Shown here piece by piece: positions 14,269 through 20,455 of a stretch of DNA of 20,455 bases. Made by a program: the position numbers and the translations under genes. The stretch lies in contig JAYQOY010000027.1 of NCBI GenBank assembly GCA_038145075.1, forward strand, positions 1-20,455. Direction: 5' to 3'. Positions within the stretch are counted from its first letter, which is position 1. Each line of letters begins with the position of its first letter. Below the pieces are notes generated by a model, which was not told the DNA's origin, searched no databases, and worked only from the letters and a program-made list of their open reading frames with translations. This DNA comes from TMED14 sp038145075 (lineage in GTDB: Bacteria > Bacteroidota > Bacteroidia > Flavobacteriales > Schleiferiaceae).

Positions 14269-17010
14269 ATGGCTAACTCCGAACTCCACATTGAAGGCGC
14301 CCGCGTCAACAACCTGAAAAACCTCAGTGTTTCGTTTCCGCATGGGCATTTGGTGGTGATTACCGGGGTCAGCGGCAGCGGCAAATCGTCGTTGGCCTTT
14401 GACACGCTCTACGCAGAAGGCCAGCGCCGCTACGTGGAGTCGCTGTCTTCCTATGCGCGTCAATTCCTGGGCAAGCTCAACAAGCCCGAGGTCGATGACA
14501 TCAAAGGCTTAGCCCCCGCCATCGCCATTCAACAAAAGGTGATTTCGCGCAATCCGCGTTCTACCGTCGGGACCGTCACCGAGATTCACGACTACCTCAA
14601 AGTACTTTTTGCCCGCGTCGGCAAGACCTACTCTCCGATCACCGGTGAAGAAGTGAAACGCCATCAGGTCAGGGATGTCCTCGATGCCTTGCAGGCCCAT
14701 TCGGGGGACACGCGTTTCCTCGTGGTGGCGCCTTTGGCCTTTGGCGACCGCAGCCCGGCGGAAATGAAAAAACTCCTGCTTCAGCAAGGCTACGCGCGCG
14801 TCCTTTTGAATCAATCAGAGGTGGTTCGCTTGGATGAAGCTCCCGATGCGCCCTTTGAATTGGTCATTGACCGACTAAGTGGCGGCGAACGCGACGAGGA
14901 TACGGAAGTGCGGGCCGCAGATTCCATTCAAACGGCCTTTTTCGAAGGCCGCGGGCTCTGTATTCTTCAAGACGAGCAGGGTAAGCGCAGCACCTTTTCA
15001 AACACCTTTTCCGAAGGCGAAACGGTCTTTGAGGAACCCAGTCCCGCATTCTTTTCATTCAATACGCCTCAAGGGGCCTGCCCAACGTGCGAGGGATTTG
15101 GTTCCGTCCTAGGCATTGACCCAGAACTCGTCATCCCCAACCCCAGCCTAAGCGTTTACGAAGACGCCATCGCACCGTGGAAGGGCGAACGCCTCAGCGA
15201 ATGGAAGGACCAGCTCATCCTCGGTGCGGAAAAAGCCGGCTTCCCCATTCACAGCCCCATTGCAAAACTCAGCCCCGAACAACTAGACCTCCTCTGGAAA
15301 GGCTGCGCCCATTTTGAAGGGATCAACGCCTTTTTCAACTACGTCGAAAGCAAGTCCTACAAAATCCAATACCGCGTGCTGCAAGCGCGCTACCGCGGCA
15401 AGACCCTCTGCCCGGATTGCGCCGGAAGCCGTTTGCGCAAAGAAGCCAACTACGTCAAAATCTCGGGGGTTTCCCTAGGGGACATCTCCACCTGGAGCAT
15501 TCGGGACGCACGCGCCTGGTTTGACGCACTGACCCTATCCACTCACGATCAAGCCATTGCGGAACGCCTGCTGATTGAAATTCGGCGTCGCCTCGCCGTG
15601 CTGGAACAGGTGGGTTTGCACTATTTGAGCCTGGACCGACCTGCAGCTACGTTGAGCGGCGGGGAATCGCAGCGCATTCACCTGGCAACCTCTTTGGGCT
15701 CTTCCCTCGTGGGCTCTTTGTACATCTTAGACGAACCCAGCATCGGCCTCCATGCGCGCGACGCAGACGACTTGTTGGGCGTGCTTTTAAACCTCCGGGA
15801 CCAAGGCAATACCGTCGTTGTGGTCGAGCACGATGCCCTCTTCATGCATGCCGCCGATACCCTCATTGACATCGGGCCCGGCGCAGGCAGCTTGGGGGGC
15901 GAAGTGGTCTATGTGGGGCCCGGCAAGGAGGTACACTCTGCCGCGACGCTTACCGCTGAGTACTTAACAGGCCGAAAGCACATCTCCCGCCTCCCTCGAC
16001 CCATGGACGGCGCCCGTTGGATTTCGCTCCAAGGGGCCCGAATGAACAACCTACAATCCATCGGCATTGACGTCCCCCTACAGCGCCTCACGGCCGTCTG
16101 TGGTGTGAGCGGCAGTGGAAAGACCTCGTTGATTCGGCACATTTTGGTGCCCGCCCTGCAGAAATACTTGGGCGAATACAGCGGACGCGGCGGATACTAC
16201 GAATCCTTAACGGGCGATTTGCGCCACATTCGGGCCGTTGAAGTCGTGGATCAGAACCCCATTGGAAAATCCTCCCGCTCCAACCCCGTTACCTACCTCA
16301 AAGCCTACGATGACATCCGCAGCTTATTTGCAAGTCAAAAAAATGCGCAGCTACGCGGCTTCCAGGCCAAACACTTCTCCTTCAATACGGACGGCGGACG
16401 CTGCGATGTGTGCAAAGGGGATGGCTACGTTACCGTAGAGATGCAATTCATGGCAGATGTCCACCTCCTGTGCGAACAATGCCAAGGCAAGCGCTTTCAA
16501 GAAGATGTACTGGACGTCGAAGTGCAGGGCAAGAACATTTCCGACTTGCTTCAAATGACCATCTCCGACGCGCACGCCTTTTTTCTGGAGATTCAAGAAA
16601 CTAAAATTGCCAATAAACTTCAACCCCTGTTGGACGTGGGCTTGGGCTATCTCCAAATGGGCCAATCCAGCAGCACATTGTCCGGCGGCGAAGGGCAACG
16701 CGTAAAGTTGGCTTCCTTCCTCGCTAAGGGCCAAGGAGGTGATCCCGTGTTCTTTGTGTTTGACGAACCCACCACCGGCCTGCACTTTGATGACGTCCAA
16801 AAGCTCCTAACCGCTTTTGATGCGTTAATGGATTTGGGCCACAGTGTTTTGGTCATCGAACACCAAACGGATGTACTTTCTCACGCCGATTGGCTCATTG
16901 AATTGGGGCCTGGAGGTGGTACCGAAGGGGGTCAAGTGCTCTACCAAGGCGTATCAAGTGGGATTTTGTTGGAGCCAAATTCAGTCACAGCCCCATTTTT
17001 GACTAAATAA
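14269..17010 (+). CDS. uvrA: Excinuclease ABC subunit A
   Basis: UvrA is the damage-sensing ATPase of nucleotide excision repair, loading UvrB at lesions. It has two ABC modules. Module 1 has Walker A GVSGSGKSS (33-41), signature LSGGESQR (462-469) and Walker B LYILDEPSIGLH. Module 2 has Walker A GVSGSGKTS (612-620), signature LSGGEGQR (804-811) and DEPTTGLHFDD. The UvrB-binding insertion (about 120-205) is present. The module-2 zinc finger is complete: C712, C715, C735 and C738 (CxxC-x19-CxxC). In the first zinc module only CPTC (271-274) is seen. The preceding CxxC pair expected near 247-253 is missing, replaced by FSNTFSEGETVFEEPS. CPDC at 381-384 is the usual downstream pair. At 913 residues it is near full family length. 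ATG at 14269. Confidence 0.96.
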   Translation: MANSELHIEGARVNNLKNLSVSFPHGHLVVITGVSGSGKSSLAFDTLYAEGQRRYVESLSSYARQFLGKLNKPEVDDIKGLAPAIAIQQKVISRNPRSTVGTVTEIHDYLKVLFARVGKTYSPITGEEVKRHQVRDVLDALQAHSGDTRFLVVAPLAFGDRSPAEMKKLLLQQGYARVLLNQSEVVRLDEAPDAPFELVIDRLSGGERDEDTEVRAADSIQTAFFEGRGLCILQDEQGKRSTFSNTFSEGETVFEEPSPAFFSFNTPQGACPTCEGFGSVLGIDPELVIPNPSLSVYEDAIAPWKGERLSEWKDQLILGAEKAGFPIHSPIAKLSPEQLDLLWKGCAHFEGINAFFNYVESKSYKIQYRVLQARYRGKTLCPDCAGSRLRKEANYVKISGVSLGDISTWSIRDARAWFDALTLSTHDQAIAERLLIEIRRRLAVLEQVGLHYLSLDRPAATLSGGESQRIHLATSLGSSLVGSLYILDEPSIGLHARDADDLLGVLLNLRDQGNTVVVVEHDALFMHAADTLIDIGPGAGSLGGEVVYVGPGKEVHSAATLTAEYLTGRKHISRLPRPMDGARWISLQGARMNNLQSIGIDVPLQRLTAVCGVSGSGKTSLIRHILVPALQKYLGEYSGRGGYYESLTGDLRHIRAVEVVDQNPIGKSSRSNPVTYLKAYDDIRSLFASQKNAQLRGFQAKHFSFNTDGGRCDVCKGDGYVTVEMQFMADVHLLCEQCQGKRFQEDVLDVEVQGKNISDLLQMTISDAHAFFLEIQETKIANKLQPLLDVGLGYLQMGQSSSTLSGGEGQRVKLASFLAKGQGGDPVFFVFDEPTTGLHFDDVQKLLTAFDALMDLGHSVLVIEHQTDVLSHADWLIELGPGGGTEGGQVLYQGVSSGILLEPNSVTAPFLTK

Positions 17011-17046
17011 TTACAATAATGACCCAAAAAATTTTTATTGAATTCT

Positions 17047-17075
17047 TTGGAATAGGTCGAGAATCGTACCTTTGG
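17047..17075 (+). promoter_or_regulatory. Promoter in the uvrA-spoU intergenic region
   Basis: A TTTG at 17047-17050, a 17-nt spacer and TACCTTTG at 17068-17075 make the best-scoring -33/-7 pair in the window by eye. It points along the plus strand into DNA with no plus-strand gene, so it probably drives a non-coding transcript. The expected start point is about 17080-17083. Confidence 0.5.
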
Positions 17076-17079
17076 TGGT

Positions 17080-17150
17080 AATCTAAGTGAAAAGCTTAGG
17101 TTATTGGTTTGGTGTGAGGCCTGGGTGAAAACCTAGGCCTTTCCATTTTA
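17080..17150 (+). ncRNA. Candidate small RNA, two hairpins
   Basis: Directly downstream of a promoter-like pair lies a sequence able to fold into two hairpins. Hairpin 1 pairs TAATCTAAG (17080-17088) with CTTAGGTTA (17096-17104) around a 7-nt loop, with one G-U pair. Hairpin 2 pairs AGGCCTGGGT (17118-17127) with ACCTAGGCCT (17132-17141) around a GAAA tetraloop, with one G-U pair, and is followed by TTCCATTTT. An alternative outer stem joins GGTGT (17112-17116) to ACACC (17151-17155). There is no plus-strand gene after it, so it is not an obvious leader or riboswitch. I do not recognise a known RNA family. The same hairpins could simply end uvrA transcription. Confidence 0.42.
17118..17150 (+). 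terminator. Rho-independent-type terminator after uvrA
   Basis: A 10-bp GC-rich stem with one wobble pair and a GAAA loop (17118-17141) is followed by a T-rich but interrupted tract, TTCCATTTT. It lies about 108 nt after the uvrA stop, in the convergent gap before the SpoU gene. On the opposite strand no T-run follows the stem, so it favours plus-strand termination. Confidence 0.55.
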
Positions 17151-17182
17151 CACCCTTCCTGTTTGAATAAAGTGCGTAAAAA

Positions 17183-17947
17183 TTAGCGGACGCTGCGTTG
17201 TCGAAGCGCTTCGTAGAGAATAACTCCCGTTGCCACACTGACGTTTAGCGAATCCACGACCCCTTGCATGGGCAATTTCAGGCGATGCGGCGCCGCCTCA
17301 TTCCAGGACGTATCCAATCCTTGATCTTCTGCGCCAAGCACCAATGCCACACGCCCTTTGAGGTCGGTTGCGTACGGGGATTCGGCTCCGTCCAAATGCA
17401 GTTGAAAGCTAGTGAAGCTTTCTGCCCGGAGCCAGCTTTGAACTTCTGCCCGGGGCGCTTCAACGACGGGGGTACCGAAGAGTCCGCCTAAACTGTTTCG
17501 CACCACCTCTGGCGCGTAAAGGTCTGACAGCGTGGAAGAGGCAATGACCGCGTCAACCCCTGTGGCATTCGCCGTGCGCAACATTGCACCCAAATTGCCC
17601 GGTTTCTCTGTGCCGTCAGCCACTAGGACCAAGGCATCTTGCGGCAAGGTCAACGTATCTAGGGTCCACCGCTTAGGCTCAAAGGCCACTAGCACTTCGG
17701 CGCTGCCTTTCCGTATCACTAAACGGTCAAAAACAGCCGGTGCACAGGTGAATGAACGCAAGCCTTGGGCTAACTCTACCCCGTCACGATGCAAAGCGAG
17801 GATGGGGGTCCATCCGGAATCCAACGCGCGCTCCACCTCACGCAGACCTTCCACCAAGCAAATGCCGTCTTTGCGACGCGCCGACGACTTCTCACGCCAG
17901 CGCAGCATGGTTTTGAACTTGGGATTTTGAGTGCTTTCGATGTGCAT
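17183..17947 (-). CDS. SpoU/TrmH-family RNA 2'-O-methyltransferase
   Basis: The protein is a SPOUT-class enzyme that methylates a ribose 2'-OH in tRNA or 23S rRNA using S-adenosylmethionine bound in a trefoil knot. The three SpoU motifs are visible: motif 1 EKPGNLGAMLRTANATGVDAV (114-134) with N118 and the catalytic R124, motif 2 ALVLGAEDQGL (201-211), and motif 3 LKLPMQGVVDSLNVSVATGV (223-242) with N235. The N-terminal region (about 1-95) resembles the substrate-binding domain seen in RlmB-like proteins. At 254 residues it is the standard length. Sequence alone does not settle the exact target nucleotide. Its ATG overlaps the preceding stop by one base (TGATG), so it is coupled to the SUI1 gene. 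Confidence 0.93.
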   Translation of the reverse strand: MHIESTQNPKFKTMLRWREKSSARRKDGICLVEGLREVERALDSGWTPILALHRDGVELAQGLRSFTCAPAVFDRLVIRKGSAEVLVAFEPKRWTLDTLTLPQDALVLVADGTEKPGNLGAMLRTANATGVDAVIASSTLSDLYAPEVVRNSLGGLFGTPVVEAPRAEVQSWLRAESFTSFQLHLDGAESPYATDLKGRVALVLGAEDQGLDTSWNEAAPHRLKLPMQGVVDSLNVSVATGVILYEALRQRSVR

Positions 17948-18339
17948 CAGCCTCCGATTCGTTTGGTTTTAAAGCCTTCCGCCTGCAGGAAGGCTTCCGC
18001 TTTGGTCCGAACATCGCCTTGAAGTACAATGCCCTCAGGATCGACGCTTCCCCCCACCCCGAGGCGAGTCTTTAACTTTTTGGCCCAATCTAAAGGGTCG
18101 ACGGCCACATTTTGGAAAGCCACTAGGGTAACGGTCTTTCCACCTCGCCCCTTCTTTTCAAAACCGATATGCACCCACTTGGTGCTCGAACCCTCAACGG
18201 CCTCTTCTTCCTCGTTCCAAACAATGCGCTCCGCCGACTGAGGTGCCTCTACCCCCAAGGCATTGGCTAGGGCATCCGCAAAGGGATTGCTCGATACGCT
18301 TGGGCCTGAGGCACTACGGTCGTTGCGTTTCTTAGCCAT
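17947..18339 (-). CDS. SUI1/eIF1-like translation factor (YciH family)
   Basis: This 130-residue protein has a disordered, charged N-terminus (about 1-50). A SUI1 domain (about 52-128) follows, with the family core GRGGKTVTLV (64-73), LDWAKKLKTRLGVGGSV and GIVLQGD, ending in an LQAEGFKTKRIGG-type C-terminus. Bacterial YciH proteins are related to eukaryotic initiation factor eIF1 and are thought to influence start-site selection under stress. Their physiological role is not well settled. It overlaps bshA by 8 nt upstream and the SpoU gene by 1 nt downstream. This suggests one polycistronic mRNA. Confidence 0.93.
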   Translation of the reverse strand: MAKKRNDRSASGPSVSSNPFADALANALGVEAPQSAERIVWNEEEEAVEGSSTKWVHIGFEKKGRGGKTVTLVAFQNVAVDPLDWAKKLKTRLGVGGSVDPEGIVLQGDVRTKAEAFLQAEGFKTKRIGG

Positions 18340-19453
18340 GGAGCAAACGGGTATAGACGTTCAAGTAGCTGTCGCCAATTTGATCCATGGAGAAGGTCGC
18401 AGCGGCCTCCTGAGCAGACTCCGCAAAAGCCGCTAATTGTCCCGAATCGCTCAGCAAGGCTAGAGCATGCTCCGCCATGGCATCCACCGCCCCAACGGGC
18501 TCCAAAAATCCATTGACGCCATGCGAAATGACTTCGGGCAAACCGCCGACGTTGGAAGCAATAACAGGCGTACCGGAGGCCATGGCTTCCAGCGCCGCAA
18601 GCCCAAAGCTTTCGGACTCGGAAGGCAGTAAAAAGAGGTCAGAAATGCCCAGAATGCGCTCCACTTCTGTGGTTTTTCCCAAGAAATTTACCTGCTCCTC
18701 AATGCCCAATTGACGCACTAAGGCCTCAGCGGCTGGGCGTTCGGGGCCGTCTCCCACCATGAGCAGGACGGCCGGGCGCGTTGCGATAATGCGAGCAAAA
18801 ATCTGGAGGACATCTGGGATACGCTTGACCTTCCGAAAGTTCGATACGTGCGAAACAATGGCGGTTTCGGGCGAAGCGACGCGTGCACGGGCGGCTGCAT
18901 CCCCACGACTATAGCGCGTAGTGTCCACAAAATTGGGAATGACCTCGATGTCCCGAGAAATGTTAAACTGGGTTATCGTCTCCCGGCGCAGCGCCTGAGA
19001 TACCGCCGTCACCGCGGAAGAGTGGTTGATGGAGAAGCACACGGCTGGTTTGAAAGCAGGCAGCTGCCCCACGAGCGTGATGTCTGTTCCGTGCAAGGTG
19101 GTGACCACGGGGATATCGATGCCCTGGTCGTGCAAAATTTGGCGCGCCATGAAGGCCGCGTAGGCATGCGGAATAGCGTAGTGCACATGCAATATGTCCA
19201 AACGCTCCTTGACCACCGCGTCGACCATGGCACTGGAAAGCGCCAACTCGTAAGGCTGGTAGAGAAAGAGCGGATAATCCTGCATTTGCACCTCGTGGTA
19301 GTGCACCGAGGGATTGAAGGGATCGAGCCGAACGGGCAAGGCATAGCTGATGACATGCACCGAATGACCCTGCCGGCCAAAGTGGTTGGCCAATTCCGTA
19401 GCCATCACGCCCGAGCCCCCAAAGGTTGGGTGGCAAACGATGCCAATGCGCAT
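18332..19453 (-). CDS. bshA: N-acetyl-alpha-D-glucosaminyl L-malate synthase BshA
   Basis: BshA is a GT4-family glycosyltransferase. It joins GlcNAc from UDP-GlcNAc to L-malate, the first step of bacillithiol synthesis. The N-terminus MRIGIVCHPTFGGSGV and the segments YHEVQMQDYPLFLYQPYELALSS and LDILHVHYAIPHAYAAF are strongly BshA-like. The C-terminal nucleotide-sugar site shows PSESESFGLAALEAMASGTPVIASNVGGLPEV, with the catalytic-type E-x7-E arrangement. At 373 residues it fits the family. No bshB or bshC is in the window. Its ATG overlaps the previous gene's TAA by one base, and its end overlaps the SUI1 gene by 8 nt. The presence of bshA implies a thiol pool based on bacillithiol. Confidence 0.95.
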   Translation of the reverse strand: MRIGIVCHPTFGGSGVMATELANHFGRQGHSVHVISYALPVRLDPFNPSVHYHEVQMQDYPLFLYQPYELALSSAMVDAVVKERLDILHVHYAIPHAYAAFMARQILHDQGIDIPVVTTLHGTDITLVGQLPAFKPAVCFSINHSSAVTAVSQALRRETITQFNISRDIEVIPNFVDTTRYSRGDAAARARVASPETAIVSHVSNFRKVKRIPDVLQIFARIIATRPAVLLMVGDGPERPAAEALVRQLGIEEQVNFLGKTTEVERILGISDLFLLPSESESFGLAALEAMASGTPVIASNVGGLPEVISHGVNGFLEPVGAVDAMAEHALALLSDSGQLAAFAESAQEAAATFSMDQIGDSYLNVYTRLLHG

Positions 19454-20046
19454 TAGGGTTCGACGATTTGGTTGTGTTTGTACTCCAACTGCTTTTCCAT
19501 CTCGCCCTTGTCGTTGTAGTAGGTGGCGGTGCCGTGGATTTCGCCCCGAACGTAGGGGAATTCCACCGCCGGCTTACCGTTGTCGTGGTACCAGATGGCC
19601 GTCCCGTGCTTTTGGTTGTTCACCCAGGGGATGCGGCTCTGAAGGACGCTCGTGGCGTAGTACGTGCGCTCTTCGCCGTGCAGACGGCCGTAGCGCCAGG
19701 TGGTCACATGGGTCAGTCGGCCGATTTGATCGTATTCTTTCTCCTCGCCGTGCTTCTGGCCTTCCAACCATTCGTTGAAGATGAGCACTTGGCCGGACGC
19801 GTGGAATTCCCACATGGGGCCCTGCAGCAAACCGTCCTTAAAATGCGAGATGGTGCGAGGCTTTCCGCTGCCGAAATACTGCACGTAGGTGCTGTCGTTC
19901 AGAAATCCATCCGCGGCTTTCTGTACCTGCCCCATGGCGGGAAGAGCAGGCAAAGCCAAAAGCAGACTAATCCAGCAAAGCGACTTGAACTGCTTCTTGA
20001 ATTCGGGTCCGAATGTCCAATTGGCCAAGGAGGGGGTTGTTCGCAT
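19453..20046 (-). CDS. Secreted MORN-repeat (YwqK-like) protein
   Basis: The mature part consists of about six 22-23-residue MORN_2-type repeats with the pattern G.xHGxxxxYxxxGxxxxxxxxxxG, for example EGQKHGEEKEYDQIGRL, NQKHGTAIWYHDNGKP and GEIHGTATYYNDKGEM. A signal peptide is likely: FKKQFKSLCWISLLLALPA, with cleavage near AMGQ, so the protein is exported. Such proteins are sometimes labelled YwqK antitoxins, but nothing here supports a toxin-antitoxin role. The start is uncertain. The ATG at 20046 gives 197 residues and overlaps the upstream gene by 80 nt. A TTG at 20028 would shorten this to 62 nt. No start codon lies closer to the signal peptide. It is coupled to bshA by a one-base overlap. 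Confidence 0.82.
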   Translation of the reverse strand: MRTTPSLANWTFGPEFKKQFKSLCWISLLLALPALPAMGQVQKAADGFLNDSTYVQYFGSGKPRTISHFKDGLLQGPMWEFHASGQVLIFNEWLEGQKHGEEKEYDQIGRLTHVTTWRYGRLHGEERTYYATSVLQSRIPWVNNQKHGTAIWYHDNGKPAVEFPYVRGEIHGTATYYNDKGEMEKQLEYKHNQIVEP

Positions 20047-20455
20047 TGGGATAAACTCTGTTCGACAAGAATACAAGAACAATGCCCGTTTCCGGGTCTG
20101 CCCAGGCAAAAGTACCGGTAAAACCGGTGTGCCCAAAGCTCAACGGACTCACACAGCCGCAGGTGGGGCCTGGTCCGGACGTCTGAGGCCGGTCAAACCC
20201 CAGACCGCGACGGTTGCCTTCGTCGCAGGCATAACAGGCCGAAAACGCTTTAATCGTCTCAGGCTCCACGTACTGGTAGCCGTTCCAGCGACCGCCCTGC
20301 AAAAATAGCTGCATCATGGACGCCACGTCTTGCGCACACCCAAATAGGCCCGCATGGCCCGCCACGCCACCGAGAAGCGCAGCGCCTTGGTCGTGAACGG
20401 TTCCCCGGAGCTGTTGGCGGCGGAAGGTTTGGTCGTTTTCGGTCGGGGCGATGTG
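19967..20455 (-). CDS. Serine hydrolase / beta-lactamase-like C-terminus, likely GH3 fusion (partial)
   Basis: The reading frame is open to the right edge, so only the last 162 residues are seen. They include IAPTENDQTFRRQQLRGTVHD, GAALLGGVAGHAGLF, a catalytic-module segment GLGFDRPQT, SFGHTGFTGTFAWADPETG (the HTG/KTG-type third active-site motif) and the ending FLSNRVYPNANNPLLGQLDIRTRIQE. This is the pattern of class C beta-lactamase-related esterases. In Bacteroidota this particular tail usually belongs to a large protein with an N-terminal GH3 beta-N-acetylhexosaminidase domain, used in peptidoglycan turnover. That N-terminal part lies outside the window, so the fusion is inferred. It heads the bshA cluster and overlaps the MORN gene. 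Confidence 0.85.
   Translation of the reverse strand, partial: HIAPTENDQTFRRQQLRGTVHDQGAALLGGVAGHAGLFGCAQDVASMMQLFLQGGRWNGYQYVEPETIKAFSACYACDEGNRRGLGFDRPQTSGPGPTCGCVSPLSFGHTGFTGTFAWADPETGIVLVFLSNRVYPNANNPLLGQLDIRTRIQEAVQVALLD

Noticed and set aside
17019..17081. 20-codon ORF ending in Tyr-Leu-Trp-Trp before two hairpins, resembling a trp attenuator leader
   Set aside because: No tryptophan gene or any plus-strand gene follows, and the Trp codons coincide with the TACCTTTGG promoter box, so the resemblance is probably chance.
19453..20046. YwqK-type antitoxin of a toxin-antitoxin pair
   Set aside because: The MORN repeats and signal peptide indicate an exported structural or binding protein, and no toxin-like partner is adjacent.

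Overview
The window looks like chromosomal DNA from a fairly GC-rich member of the Bacteroidota, probably a marine or aquatic Flavobacteriales-like lineage. Four things point there: the plug-protein family of the type IX secretion system (DUF5103), a bacillithiol-pathway BshA, a typical Bacteroidota sigma factor ending in an NTALGRFRYAL-type region 4, and repeated TAnnTTTG boxes, the Bacteroidota -7 promoter element. Nearly all the DNA is coding. There is no tRNA, rRNA, insertion sequence, phage gene or CRISPR array that I can see, and no gene-free stretch longer than 300 bases.

Layout: 1-190 is a non-coding array of small hairpin repeats. Positions 191-7161 (minus strand) hold a complete Na+-translocating NADH:quinone oxidoreductase operon, nqrA-B-C-D-E-F, followed by apbE, which encodes the exported flavin transferase that attaches FMN to NqrB and NqrC. 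Divergent from nqrA, on plus, are the DUF5103 gene (7250-8536) and the threonylcarbamoyl-AMP synthase gene (8652-9590). The latter overlaps tail to tail with a minus-strand tatC-lptB pair (9565-11096). Divergent from tatC is recQ (11155-13329). Next come a small minus-strand ORF and a sigma-70 family gene (13378-14148), then a divergent uvrA (14269-17010). A short intergenic region after uvrA carries a promoter-like sequence and two hairpins, a candidate small RNA. From 17183 to the right edge runs a minus-strand cluster of overlapping genes: the end of a serine hydrolase (probably a GH3/beta-lactamase fusion), a MORN-repeat secreted protein, bshA, a SUI1/YciH factor and a SpoU RNA methyltransferase.

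Functional logic: the Nqr-ApbE block is a self-contained sodium-pumping respiratory module. NqrA-F form the enzyme and ApbE matures it. NqrM, a maturation factor known in other bacteria, is not visible here. The other blocks are housekeeping: envelope export and lipopolysaccharide transport (TatC, LptB), DNA repair (RecQ, UvrA), tRNA and rRNA modification (Sua5, SpoU) and thiol metabolism (BshA).

The most interesting observations lie between or across genes. They are (1) a 27-bp-period array of GNA-loop mini-hairpins with base-pair covariation, (2) an intrinsic-terminator-like hairpin inside the signal-peptide codons of apbE, directly after nqrF, (3) a promoter plus two-hairpin candidate small RNA after uvrA, and (4) an overlooked 47-codon ORF behind the sigma factor. 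I saw no clear new multi-gene defence or metabolic system.
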